NCBI GenBank assembly: GCA_934148535.1 | Contig: CAKPDF010000002.1 | Span: 72,520 to 136,519 of the forward strand | Source of the DNA: an uncultured Bacilli bacterium | Lineage (GTDB): Bacteria; Bacillota_I; Bacilli_A; RF39; UBA660 | DNA: 64,000 nucleotides | Direction of reading: 5' to 3' | Program-made: the position numbers and the translations under genes | Shown here: in pieces, positions 52,857-61,842 of the stretch | Position numbering within the stretch: the stretch's first letter is position 1 | Layout of the letters: every line of letters begins with the position of its first letter | Notes under the pieces: model-generated | What the model was told of the DNA's origin: nothing | The model's input: the letters and a program-made list of their open reading frames with translations, nothing else | The model's database searches: none

Positions 52857-52992
52857 AAATATTATTTATAATTATATTTACTAATATTTAAAATTATTCC
52901 CATTCCTAACATTGTTATTAGTAAACTAGAACCTCCATATGATAGAAATGGTAGGGTTACTCCAGTAACTGGAATTAATCCTACTACTACCA
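52857..52992. repeat. Direct repeat, copy B (native ftsW 3' end)
   Basis: This is the true 3' end of ftsW plus 5 bp beyond its stop, duplicated at 51440-51575. Confidence 0.95.
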
Positions 52993-53950
52993 TTAAATTT
53001 AATAAACATTGAAAAGATAGGCCAAAAGTTATTCCAAAAGATAAGTACTTTCCAAATTTATCTTCACAATTTTTACTTATTCGAAATCCTCTATAAATTA
53101 TTATTATAAATAATAAAGATACAATTAATATTCCCATAAATCCAAATTCTTCACTTATTATTGAAAAAATAAAATCAGTTTGAGGTTCTGGCAGATAAAA
53201 ATGCTTTTGAATACTATTTCCAAATCCTAGTCCTAATAAACCTCCAGGTCCTATTGCATATAGACTTTGTATTATTTGAAATCCACTTCCTAACGGATCA
53301 GACCATGGATTTAAAAATGATACAATTCTTTTCATTCTATATGGCGCTACTATTATTAGAGCTACTACCCCTAATAATCCTAAGAAACCTATTTTTATAA
53401 AGAAAGACATATCTACTCCACTTACAAATAATAAAGAAATTATTGTTATTACAATTATTACTCCTGTTCCAAAATCAGGTTGTAACATTATTAAACCAAA
53501 TACTATAAAGACAATTATTAATATTGGAAGCACATTACTTTTTATATTTTTTAATCCTTTTTCATTATTTGATAAATATTTTGAAGTAAAAATTATTAAC
53601 GATAGTTTCATAAATTCACTTGGTTGAATACCTAATCCTCCAAAGCCAAACCAGCTTCTTGATCCATTTCTTACACTACCTATTCCTGGTATTAAAACTA
53701 ATACCAAGAGTATCATGCAAGTAAAAAATAAAATATTAGAATATTTCTTATAATTTGTATATGGTATTTTTAAAATAAAATATATCATAATATAACTAAT
53801 TATTAAAAATACTGCTTGTGATTTTAAGTATTTATATGCATCATTAAATTTATAACTAGCCCATACATAAGATGATGAATATATCATACATAAACCAAAT
53901 AATGATATTATAATTATCGCTATTAACAAGATATAATCTATTTTTTTCAT
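52862..53950 (-). CDS. ftsW: SEDS peptidoglycan polymerase, FtsW-like
   Basis: The 362-residue, ten-helix protein has VRNGSRSWFGFGGLGIQPSE, FMKLSLIIFTSKYL, LQPDFGTGVIIVITI, then QTDFIFSIISEEFGFMGILI and LPFLSYGGSSLL. The short loops, the SRSWFGFGGLGIQPSEF block and the GVDMSFF turn fit FtsW, which makes septal wall with a class B penicillin-binding protein. It lies near ftsK and close to the M16 pair. Its 3' end was duplicated when the GNAT+Fic module arrived. Confidence 0.88.
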   Translation of the reverse strand: MKKIDYILLIAIIIISLFGLCMIYSSSYVWASYKFNDAYKYLKSQAVFLIISYIMIYFILKIPYTNYKKYSNILFFTCMILLVLVLIPGIGSVRNGSRSWFGFGGLGIQPSEFMKLSLIIFTSKYLSNNEKGLKNIKSNVLPILIIVFIVFGLIMLQPDFGTGVIIVITIISLLFVSGVDMSFFIKIGFLGLLGVVALIIVAPYRMKRIVSFLNPWSDPLGSGFQIIQSLYAIGPGGLLGLGFGNSIQKHFYLPEPQTDFIFSIISEEFGFMGILIVSLLFIIIIYRGFRISKNCEDKFGKYLSFGITFGLSFQCLLNLMVVVGLIPVTGVTLPFLSYGGSSLLITMLGMGIILNISKYNYK

Positions 53951-53983
53951 AATACCACCCTCTATTTAATTATATTTTTGAGC

Positions 53984-54020
53984 AATAAAAAAATACTTAC
54001 ACATGGTAAGTAATTATTTT
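53984..54020. repeat. Direct repeat containing a terminator, copy A
   Basis: The stretch AATAAAAAAATACTTACACA and on to TAATTATTTT matches 55171-55205 apart from a 2-bp TA insertion. On the minus strand it forms the terminator ACTTACC/GGTAAGT-type hairpin followed by T, for the metallopeptidase gene. Confidence 0.85.
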
Positions 54021-55101
54021 AATATGCTATAAATCTTTCCCAATGTTCTGTAACACTATCAGAAACACAATCAAAATATGTAGTTAATTGCTGACTAATA
54101 ATCTTAGCTTTTTCATTTATTGGATTATCTTTAGTATAGTATTCCTTTTTTAAACTTCTAAACATTAAATCTTCAAATATTACCGCCCTATCTTCTTTGT
54201 AATTTGATTTGGCATACGCTGATATAAAATAATATGGATTTGCATAATAATAAACATAATCATTATTTTGATTGCCATAAGTAAATCCAGACGGATTGAT
54301 TTGCATCATACTATTTTCTAATGTACTAGCCCCAATTAAATTTGATAAATAACAATCAATGTAATGCATCATCTCATGATGAAGAGTACTTTCAAAAAGT
54401 AAACCTCCTGTATTTATTAGAATAACCACAGTGTTTGGATTTCTGTTATCTGTTAATCCAGCTGCACTACCATTTATATTTTTAACTAAATATATTGTTA
54501 CCTGTTTCCATTTGTTCTTTATTTCATAGAAAAATGAACTAGGATATTTACTTAAAGCAACATTAATCTTATTCAAGTGATCATATATCTCATTATCATC
54601 ATATAATTTAGTTGGAGTTACATAACTATTATAATAAATTCCATCTATCTCGTCTTTATATCCTACATTTACACCATAGTTTGTTTTAATTTGATTTCTC
54701 AACTCGTTATTAATTTGTTCTTGAGTATTTACTGAAGGAATGGATTCTTGATTCGCAGAAGAATTTTTATTAGAATTATCTTTCTTTACTTCAGAATTAG
54801 TAATGTTATTATCGCTTAAATTATCACTTTTAATTTCTCCATTTTCTTCTGTTTCTTCTGTTTTAGTCTTTTGCTCTTCATCTTCTTTTTTTTCTTCTTC
54901 TTTGTTAATTTCAATGTCTTTAGCATCATTTTTTTCTTTTTTAATTTCTATTTCATTATTATCAAAACTCTTGTTGTTTTCTAATTTGTTTTCATATTTT
55001 TTATTGTTTTCTAAAAAAATATTACTTTTATATAAAAATAATATTAATATAATTATTGCAATCGAAAATACAATTAAAACTTTTTTTAAATCAAACCTCA
55101 T
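54019..55101 (-). CDS. Membrane-anchored zinc metallopeptidase-like protein (HExxH)
   Basis: The 360-residue protein has one N-terminal membrane helix (about 7-26), a very acidic, Lys/Glu/Asn-rich stalk (about 30-125) and an extracellular peptidase-like domain with STLHHEMMHYIDCYLS (about 238-253), which contains HEMMH. A later EDRAVIFEDLMF (about 303-314) could supply the third zinc ligand, as in gluzincins such as lethal-factor-like peptidases. The substrate is unknown. The gene and its promoter lie between two copies of a terminator repeat, so it looks inserted behind the M16 gene. Confidence 0.72.
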   Translation of the reverse strand: MRFDLKKVLIVFSIAIIILILFLYKSNIFLENNKKYENKLENNKSFDNNEIEIKKEKNDAKDIEINKEEEKKEDEEQKTKTEETEENGEIKSDNLSDNNITNSEVKKDNSNKNSSANQESIPSVNTQEQINNELRNQIKTNYGVNVGYKDEIDGIYYNSYVTPTKLYDDNEIYDHLNKINVALSKYPSSFFYEIKNKWKQVTIYLVKNINGSAAGLTDNRNPNTVVILINTGGLLFESTLHHEMMHYIDCYLSNLIGASTLENSMMQINPSGFTYGNQNNDYVYYYANPYYFISAYAKSNYKEDRAVIFEDLMFRSLKKEYYTKDNPINEKAKIISQQLTTYFDCVSDSVTEHWERFIAY

Positions 55102-55170
55102 TTTCTACACCTCTACTATTATAAGTATATCTTATTTTATTTGATATGACAATATATTCTGAATTTTTAA

Positions 55171-55205
55171 AATAAAAAAACTTACACATGGTAAGTAATT
55201 ATTTT
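55171..55205. repeat. Direct repeat containing a terminator, copy B
   Basis: This copy overlaps the stop codon of the M16 gene at 55199. On the minus strand AATTACTTACC ATGT GTAAGTTTTTTT is the terminator of that gene. It is duplicated at 53984-54020. Confidence 0.85.
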
Positions 55206-56470
55206 TTCTTTATTATTATTGTACTATTATTACTTAAATCTAATGATTTAATAACTTTATCTAAATCTTTCATATTTAAGTTTTCTATCATTGAAATTAC
55301 ATCTTCTTCTATTTTATCTTCAAAAATTATATTATCAACTATCATATCGTTTATTATTTCTAGATTTTCAAAACTAAATATTTCATTGCTTATTAATACT
55401 TTCTTTTTTCTTTCTAAGTCACATTCTTTAATTGTTATATCATTTAACTCATCTTTAATTTTTTCTAATAACTTGTTATATTGATTAGTTTCATTTATCA
55501 ATGATAAAAGCATATGAGTATCACAGTTTAATAAGTTAAAATATAGAGAGTTTGTTATAATGTTTTCACTTTTACAAATATTATCAAATTCACTTGAATC
55601 ATCAAATAAAATAGAAAATATTATAAATAAATATAAATTAAATACTCTTGTTGGTAGTGATGTTTTATTTGCAATTTTTATATTATATGATACTTTAGGA
55701 ATAACAGTATCTAAATATATTGTTTCTTCTTTTTTTACTACTTTATCTGGTTCTTTATATTCCTTTAATTCAATTTTTTTAAATTCCTTAAATTTCTTAT
55801 GGGATTGATTTTCTATAATTGCATTTAAAATTTCTTCTTTATTAAAATTACCACATACTACTAAGAACATATTTGAAGGATGATAAAAAGTATTATAACA
55901 TGTGTATAAAGTGTCCTTTGTAATCTTATTTATATCTTGAACAGTGCCAATAACACTATCTTTAAAATTATTATTATGAAATACATTTTTTCTTATATGT
56001 TCGTACATAACATCACTTATGTTATCATCACACATATGTATTTCTTGAGTAATTATACCTTTTTCACTTTCTACATTATCCTCAGTAAAATATGGACTTT
56101 GTACATAGTCTAATAAATAATTGATGTTCTTTTTTAATTCATTAGGACCAGAAAACAAATATGTGGTATTTTTGAATGTAGTATAAGCATTACAGATAGT
56201 ACCACTAGAAGCAAAAAATGTTTCTGGTTGAGGATCTTCTTCTTGAGCAAATACTTTATGCTCTAAAAAATGGGCTACTCCATATGGAACTTTAATCATT
56301 TTATCCTTATCAATTGGTACAAATTCATTATATATTGATCCAAATCTTGTAGTAAAAGTAACATAGTTATTATTCCAGTTATCTTTAGAATATAAATAGA
56401 CATCCATACCATTTTCTAATTTTTCATAATAGATTGTTTCATCTATTTTATTCATCACTATTTTCTTCAT
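55199..56470 (-). CDS. M16-family zinc peptidase, YmfH-like (active-type)
   Basis: The 423-residue protein is a pitrilysin-type peptidase with the inverted zinc motif VAHFLEHKVFAQEE (HxxEH, about 65-79) and the distal Glu in ITQEIHMCDDNISDVMYEHI. Pairs of one active and one inactive M16 protein near ftsK/spoIIIE correspond to YmfH/YmfF in Bacillus, a pair linked by annotation to EF-P modification; that role is not shown here. It overlaps the partner gene by 23 bp. Its terminator was duplicated around the metallopeptidase. Confidence 0.88.
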   Translation of the reverse strand: MKKIVMNKIDETIYYEKLENGMDVYLYSKDNWNNNYVTFTTRFGSIYNEFVPIDKDKMIKVPYGVAHFLEHKVFAQEEDPQPETFFASSGTICNAYTTFKNTTYLFSGPNELKKNINYLLDYVQSPYFTEDNVESEKGIITQEIHMCDDNISDVMYEHIRKNVFHNNNFKDSVIGTVQDINKITKDTLYTCYNTFYHPSNMFLVVCGNFNKEEILNAIIENQSHKKFKEFKKIELKEYKEPDKVVKKEETIYLDTVIPKVSYNIKIANKTSLPTRVFNLYLFIIFSILFDDSSEFDNICKSENIITNSLYFNLLNCDTHMLLSLINETNQYNKLLEKIKDELNDITIKECDLERKKKVLISNEIFSFENLEIINDMIVDNIIFEDKIEEDVISMIENLNMKDLDKVIKSLDLSNNSTIIIKKK

Positions 56471-57722
56471 TACTATCCCCCTTTAATATGTATTCTGTAT
56501 GTATATATACTTTTTTAGCAACATTCATTATATCTTCTTTTGTAACTTTTTTAATATTTTCTATTCTTTCATCAAAATCTTTAGAACCTACTAAAACTTT
56601 AGCAAAATAAGTATTAATTATTCCAGATTGACTATCTTTACTAGCATTAATACTTGCTATTATTGTTTCTTTAGCATTTTCTAAATCAGCATCAGTAAAT
56701 TTTCCTTTAATGACATTATTTAATACTTTTTTAATTAATTTAAATACATCATCTACATTTCTGCTTTCAATTCCAGCATATATCATCATTATATTATCAT
56801 AAGATTTCATATTTGAATTTACATAATATGCATATGAATTTTTCTCTCTTACTGTATCAAATAATAACGAATTAGAACTTCCTCCTAATAATTCACTATA
56901 AACTAATAATACATATTTTCTCTCAAAATCTGTTATACCTTTTAAATTACATAATATAGTTAATTGTGTTTGATTAGCATCTATTGTTTCTTCATATTTT
57001 TTAGGTTTAACAACAGATAGTTCATCTACTAATATATCAGTGCTTGCTTTCTTAAATGTTCTTGCCTTAAAATATTCTCTTAATATTTCTTTTATTTCTG
57101 TTGTATCTACATCTCCTACTACGAATATATCTATTAAATCTTCATCTAATATTTCTTTATAGTATTTGTATAAATTTGCCCCATCTATCTTTTCTAAGTC
57201 TTCTATATATCCATATGGATTATATGAATATGGCATATCTTCTGTTGTTTCTAATAATTTAAATAGAGTATATTTTAATTTATTATCTTTTATAGATTTT
57301 AAAGACTTCTCTAATTTATTTTTACATTTATCTAAATTATCACTTTTAAAAGCATTATCTTTTATATCTGGATTAAATAATACATCCATTAAGAAAGAAA
57401 TAGATTCTTTATTCATTCCAGGTTCTGTATATTTTTCATTTAAAAATCTTATCTTAAACCCTAGATTTGAATAGTTACCTACTCTAGTATTTGAACTTAT
57501 TAATTTTAAATCATATAAGTTTTCTGTTTGTTTTATTAATTCTCTTTCTTCTGGATATTCTTTAGTCGAATATAGTAAAAGAGACTTTAAAAGATTTCTT
57601 TTTGTAATATCTTGTTTGCATATTTTTCTTCTAAAGTCTACTTCCATAGTAATTGTTTTAAATTTTTTAGTATTTATAATATGTAGATTATATGCTCCCA
57701 TATTTATACATTCATAGTTCAT
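56448..57722 (-). CDS. M16-family protein, YmfF-like (inactive-type)
   Basis: The 424-residue protein has the M16 fold order (start MNYECINMGAYNLHIINTKK; KYYKEILDEDLIDIFVVGDV; LLGGSSNSLLFDTVREKNSY), but at the zinc-motif position it reads LLKSLLLYSTKEYPEERELI, without HxxEH. It is the non-catalytic partner of the downstream M16 protein, with which it overlaps by 23 bp. GGGGAGAG precedes the ATG. Confidence 0.88.
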   Translation of the reverse strand: MNYECINMGAYNLHIINTKKFKTITMEVDFRRKICKQDITKRNLLKSLLLYSTKEYPEERELIKQTENLYDLKLISSNTRVGNYSNLGFKIRFLNEKYTEPGMNKESISFLMDVLFNPDIKDNAFKSDNLDKCKNKLEKSLKSIKDNKLKYTLFKLLETTEDMPYSYNPYGYIEDLEKIDGANLYKYYKEILDEDLIDIFVVGDVDTTEIKEILREYFKARTFKKASTDILVDELSVVKPKKYEETIDANQTQLTILCNLKGITDFERKYVLLVYSELLGGSSNSLLFDTVREKNSYAYYVNSNMKSYDNIMMIYAGIESRNVDDVFKLIKKVLNNVIKGKFTDADLENAKETIIASINASKDSQSGIINTYFAKVLVGSKDFDERIENIKKVTKEDIMNVAKKVYIHTEYILKGDSNEENSDE

Positions 57723-57758
57723 AAAATCTCTCCCCTCTGTCTTTATTATACCATTATT

Positions 57759-58466
57759 TTATATTTTTAAACTACTTTCTAATGCAAGTTTAATCATTTC
57801 ATTTAAATTTCTTTCTCTTTCTTCACTTGTTAATTCTTCTTCAGTTGCAAAAGAGTTAGAAATAGTAAGTAAAGCAGTAGCTTTTTTGTTTAACATATCT
57901 GCTGTATGAAATAAAGCAAAGGTTTCCATTTCTACTCCAACAACATTATATTTACTTTCTAATTCTTTATAATCTGAATTGTCATAAAATACATCTGAGC
58001 ATAAAACTCTACTTTCAAATAAATTTATATTATTATCTTTGGCAACATTATTAATAGTATTATTAAGATACATATTTGAATTTATCTCTTTTCTAATATC
58101 ACCATTTTGGATCAAAGCATAATTTGAGGTTGTAACAGAAGTTTCTGCTAAAACAACATCTCCTACTTTTAAATCCTTACTATATCCACCAATTGTTCCA
58201 ATTCTTATAATTGTATCTACATCATAATATTTAAATAATTCATAAGAATATATACCAATACTTGGATTTCCCATTCCTGATGGAAATATTGTAATTTTCT
58301 TACCTTTATAATATCCAGTATAAGCAGTCATTGCTCTTACTTGATTAACTAGTTTTACATTTTCCAAAAAATTATCTGCTATGTATTTAGCCCTTTTAGG
58401 ATCCCCTGGCATTAATACAATATTTGCAATATCATTTTTTGAACTTTCAATATGGGCTGTTGGCAT
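57759..58466 (-). CDS. deoD: DeoD-type purine nucleoside phosphorylase
   Basis: DeoD cleaves purine (deoxy)nucleosides with phosphate to free base and pentose-1-phosphate. The 235-residue protein has MPTAHIESSKNDIANIVLMP, GDPKRAKYIADNFLE, FPSGMGNPSIGIYSYEL, RIGTIGGYS and VVGVEMETFALFHTA. At the catalytic Asp204 position (TVSD in E. coli and B. subtilis) this protein has TISN, while the Arg217 equivalent (EERERN) is kept. The change could narrow it to 6-oxopurines or weaken it. It lies between the ymfF-like gene and a membrane protein gene, about 30-bp gaps. Confidence 0.93.
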   Translation of the reverse strand: MPTAHIESSKNDIANIVLMPGDPKRAKYIADNFLENVKLVNQVRAMTAYTGYYKGKKITIFPSGMGNPSIGIYSYELFKYYDVDTIIRIGTIGGYSKDLKVGDVVLAETSVTTSNYALIQNGDIRKEINSNMYLNNTINNVAKDNNINLFESRVLCSDVFYDNSDYKELESKYNVVGVEMETFALFHTADMLNKKATALLTISNSFATEEELTSEERERNLNEMIKLALESSLKI

Positions 58467-58492
58467 TTTATACTTCCTTTCTAAATCAATAC

Positions 58493-59170
58493 TTATTCTA
58501 CTATACTAGTATTTACACTACTTGTTATAGTTTCTTTAGTTAAATCACTTGTATCAGCACTATTTATACTACTATCTGTATTATTATCATCAGTAATAGT
58601 ACTTTCTTCTTTTAATGGATTTGCTAAAGATATTGAATATATATTATTATTTATTGTTAATCCACTTTGATTTATTCCATTTAAAAACTCATCTATTTTA
58701 TCATTAACATCATCAGTTAAATTTAATCTTGCTCTACAAGATAAAATCATTACTTTTAATATCTTTTTTTCTATTTCTTCATTACCTTCATTAAAAGTTG
58801 TAGATAGTAATCCTGTTTTAATATTATAACTATATATTACCTTTTCGTCAATTGTATCATTTTTATATGTTACTTCTATATCTAATTTATTAACACTAGC
58901 ATATAACTCTAAATTTTCATCACTTTTATACTGAGTAACCAATGAAGATTTATTAAAACTTTCTGCTATAGTAGTTAATGCACTAGCAACTGATGATGGT
59001 ACTTCATCTTTTTTTGTTTCTATATTATTATCAGTATTAGTAACATTGCTTGAGAAATTTTTTAAATACACTAATCCCCCAGTCATTCCAATTAAAATTA
59101 ATAATGCTACCCAAGCAAAAACTATTTTTCCTTTACTTGGTAAGTCATTTTTTATATTATCTTTTTTCAT
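58493..59170 (-). CDS. Membrane-anchored protein of unknown function
   Basis: The 225-residue protein has a short cytoplasmic start, one membrane helix (about 17-38) and an extracellular part. That part has a helix-strand section (VASALTTIAESFNKSSLVTQ; LELYASVNKLDIEVTYKNDT) and a Ser/Thr/Asp-rich tail. GGAGG precedes the ATG. It lies 12 bp after ftsK. No family is recognised. Confidence 0.6.
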   Translation of the reverse strand: MKKDNIKNDLPSKGKIVFAWVALLILIGMTGGLVYLKNFSSNVTNTDNNIETKKDEVPSSVASALTTIAESFNKSSLVTQYKSDENLELYASVNKLDIEVTYKNDTIDEKVIYSYNIKTGLLSTTFNEGNEEIEKKILKVMILSCRARLNLTDDVNDKIDEFLNGINQSGLTINNNIYSISLANPLKEESTITDDNNTDSSINSADTSDLTKETITSSVNTSIVE

Positions 59171-59182
59171 ATTTCCTCCTTT

Positions 59183-61429
59183 CTATTCTTCACTTTGATT
59201 TTCATTTTTTATTAATACTTCTCGTGGTTTCGAACCATTTGGTGGTCCAATTATTCCTCTTTCTTCTAATAAATCTATAATTCTAGCAGCACGGTTGTAC
59301 CCTAATCTATATTTTCTTTGGATTAAAGAAGCACTTACTTTACCGGCACTTATTACATAATCTACTATTTCATTATATAATGGATCTTCGTATTCATCAT
59401 CTGATTCATATCCATCATCTCTTGAAGATGAATCATTTTTCATCTCTGTTAGACTGTCATCATATTGAGCTTTTTGTTGTTCACATACATAATCTACTAT
59501 TTTAATTATTTCTTCTTCACTTACGAAAGCTCCTTGAATTCTAGTAGGATGATTATCACCCATTGGTAAGAATAACATATCTCCTTTACCAAGTAACTTT
59601 TCTGCTCCTGTAGAATCCAATATTGTTCTTGAGTCTATTGAAGATGATACTGCAAATGATATACGAGAAGGAATGTTTGCTTTTACTACACCAGTGATTA
59701 CATCTGTTGATGGTCTTTGAGTTGCTACAATTAAATGGATTCCTGCTGCACGAGCCATTTGCGTAATTCTCATAATTGAATCTTCTACTTCTTTAGCAGC
59801 TACTAACATTAGATCAGCAAGTTCATCTATTATAACTACAATATATGGCATCTTTGGATATTCGGGATTACTCTCACAAAATTCATTATATCCTTTGATA
59901 TTCTTATTTTTTGTTCTTTCAAAAACATCATATCTTCTTTCCATTTCACATACTATATTTTTTAATGCTACACTAGCCTTTTTAGGATCTGTTACTACTG
60001 GTGCTAAAAGATGAGGTATTCCATTATACATAGTCAATTCTACTTTTTTTGGATCAACCATTACTAATTTAACTTGTTCTGGTTTTGTACGCATTAATAT
60101 TGAAGTTATAATACAATTTATACATACTGATTTACCACTACCAGTAGCACCTGCAACCAATAAGTGAGGAGTGGTATTTATTTCCATCCATTTTACTTTA
60201 CCCATAATATCTTTTCCTAAACCTACTGCTAATAAGTTTTTATCATTTACTTCAGGCATTTTACTTAATACTTCTTTAAATGATACAGAAGATAACACTT
60301 TATTTGGTAACTCTATTCCAATAGTATTTTTCCCTGGAATAGGTGCTTCTATTCTAATTTCTTTTGCAGCTAAGGCCAAAGCAATTTCTCTTTGAATAGA
60401 TAATAATCTATTTACCTTAGTTCCTGCTTTTAATTCTAACTCATATTGTGTTACTGTTGGACCTATATTTACTTGAACTATATGTCCTGTTATGTCAAAA
60501 TCTTGTAATACTTTTTCTAAGTTTGTAATATTTTGTTTTGCTTGATTTTCATTTTCTTTGTTACTTACACTTTTTACTTGTTTTAATAAATTGATAGGTG
60601 GTAATTGATAATTCTCGTTAACGCTATTAATTACTACTTCATCTTTTATATTTTCTTCAGTAGGTGCTACAATTTTTGGTGATGCTTTTGCAATAGGAAT
60701 ATCTGCATCCTGTGGTATTGCTTTTACTTCTTCTTTAACTATCTCTGGCTTTTTAACAATTACTTCTTCAGGTGGTTCTTCTAAAGTATTCATTTTTACT
60801 TTACTACTTTTATCTTCTTTAGTTTCTTCTTCATCATCAGTTTCATCTTTTTCTCTTGGAGCAAATACGTCTTTAAATACTGGTTTAATTTTATCTATTA
60901 TATCTTTTAATCCATGATTTAAAAATAATATTAATCCTAGCAGCGCCATAGTAAATACTACTATCATAGCGCCATCACCAAAAGCACTTACAAATATCCA
61001 AGAAAATATTGCCCCTATTACTCCTCCACCCACATTATCTATACTATTAGGTGAAGTGAATGCTAACATTAAATTATCAAATGTTTCTGTTATTATTTTA
61101 AATCCTTGAGTTCCATTTACTTCTACATATTTAATATGTAGTGCTATTAATAATGATAGTATTATTGCATATAATCCTAATAATCTAGCAGAAAAAAGAT
61201 TAGGTTTTTCTCTTTTAAATATTAAATATACTCCAAATACTAATAATACTAATAATAATCCTATATATATTGTTCCCACTAAAAAGATAGCAAAACTCTT
61301 AATTAGATTTCCTACTAATCCATAACCTCCTATACCTATTATGGATATTAAGATAATAATAAGTCCTACTATCTCATTACTATATTCAAATTTTTTATCT
61401 TTATTTTTTTTCTGTTTTTTCTTTGCCAT
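59183..61429 (-). CDS. ftsK: DNA translocase FtsK/SpoIIIE
   Basis: FtsK-type motors pump chromosomal DNA through the closing septum. The 748-residue protein has four N-terminal membrane helices (about 20-185), an acidic linker (to about 290), the RecA-like motor with LLVAGATGSGKSVCINCIIT and VVIIDELADLMLVA, and the C-terminal gamma winged helix (VSASLIQRKYRLGYNRAARI) that reads orienting sequences. I use the ATG at 61429, 8 nt after AAGGTG. The nearby spoIIP gene suggests it may also act in sporulation. Confidence 0.95.
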   Translation of the reverse strand: MAKKKQKKNKDKKFEYSNEIVGLIIILISIIGIGGYGLVGNLIKSFAIFLVGTIYIGLLLVLLVFGVYLIFKREKPNLFSARLLGLYAIILSLLIALHIKYVEVNGTQGFKIITETFDNLMLAFTSPNSIDNVGGGVIGAIFSWIFVSAFGDGAMIVVFTMALLGLILFLNHGLKDIIDKIKPVFKDVFAPREKDETDDEEETKEDKSSKVKMNTLEEPPEEVIVKKPEIVKEEVKAIPQDADIPIAKASPKIVAPTEENIKDEVVINSVNENYQLPPINLLKQVKSVSNKENENQAKQNITNLEKVLQDFDITGHIVQVNIGPTVTQYELELKAGTKVNRLLSIQREIALALAAKEIRIEAPIPGKNTIGIELPNKVLSSVSFKEVLSKMPEVNDKNLLAVGLGKDIMGKVKWMEINTTPHLLVAGATGSGKSVCINCIITSILMRTKPEQVKLVMVDPKKVELTMYNGIPHLLAPVVTDPKKASVALKNIVCEMERRYDVFERTKNKNIKGYNEFCESNPEYPKMPYIVVIIDELADLMLVAAKEVEDSIMRITQMARAAGIHLIVATQRPSTDVITGVVKANIPSRISFAVSSSIDSRTILDSTGAEKLLGKGDMLFLPMGDNHPTRIQGAFVSEEEIIKIVDYVCEQQKAQYDDSLTEMKNDSSSRDDGYESDDEYEDPLYNEIVDYVISAGKVSASLIQRKYRLGYNRAARIIDLLEERGIIGPPNGSKPREVLIKNENQSEE

Positions 61430-61515
61430 CCTTATCACACCTTACATTAAGATTATAGCAAATATTAAAAAAAATGTAAATAAAGTTATATTTTATTTAC
61501 ATTTTAATTTAACAA

Positions 61516-61839
61516 TTAACTTTCTACTAAACTATTTAGTATTTTAAATACCGACTCTATTCCCTTCTTTAAATATTTATTTATAGTTGTACTAACTTTT
61601 ACTGTTGTCCTAGTTAGAGTATTTGAATAATCAACTGTTTTATCCTTCATATAATCTGTTATATCTACATCTTTCCCCTCTTTAACATCATTTTCAAATT
61701 GTTTTATTTCTTTTTCAGTTAAATTCTTTTTACTTTGTAAATTATATTCATAATAACCACTTTGACTTACAACATAACTACATATAAAAGTTACTGTTAT
61801 TAACATAAATATTAAATATATTCCTTTTTTCTTTTTCAT
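61516..61839 (-). CDS. Small membrane-anchored protein next to spoIIP
   Basis: The 107-residue protein has one N-terminal membrane helix (IYLIFMLITVTFICSYVVS) and a charged, helical extracellular part with LTEKEIKQFENDVKEGKDVD and a C-terminal helix YLKKGIESVFKILNSLV. It starts 3 bp after spoIIP. The family is not recognised, but tight coupling suggests a role with SpoIIP. Confidence 0.6.
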   Translation of the reverse strand: MKKKKGIYLIFMLITVTFICSYVVSQSGYYEYNLQSKKNLTEKEIKQFENDVKEGKDVDITDYMKDKTVDYSNTLTRTTVKVSTTINKYLKKGIESVFKILNSLVES

Positions 61840-61842
61840 ATT

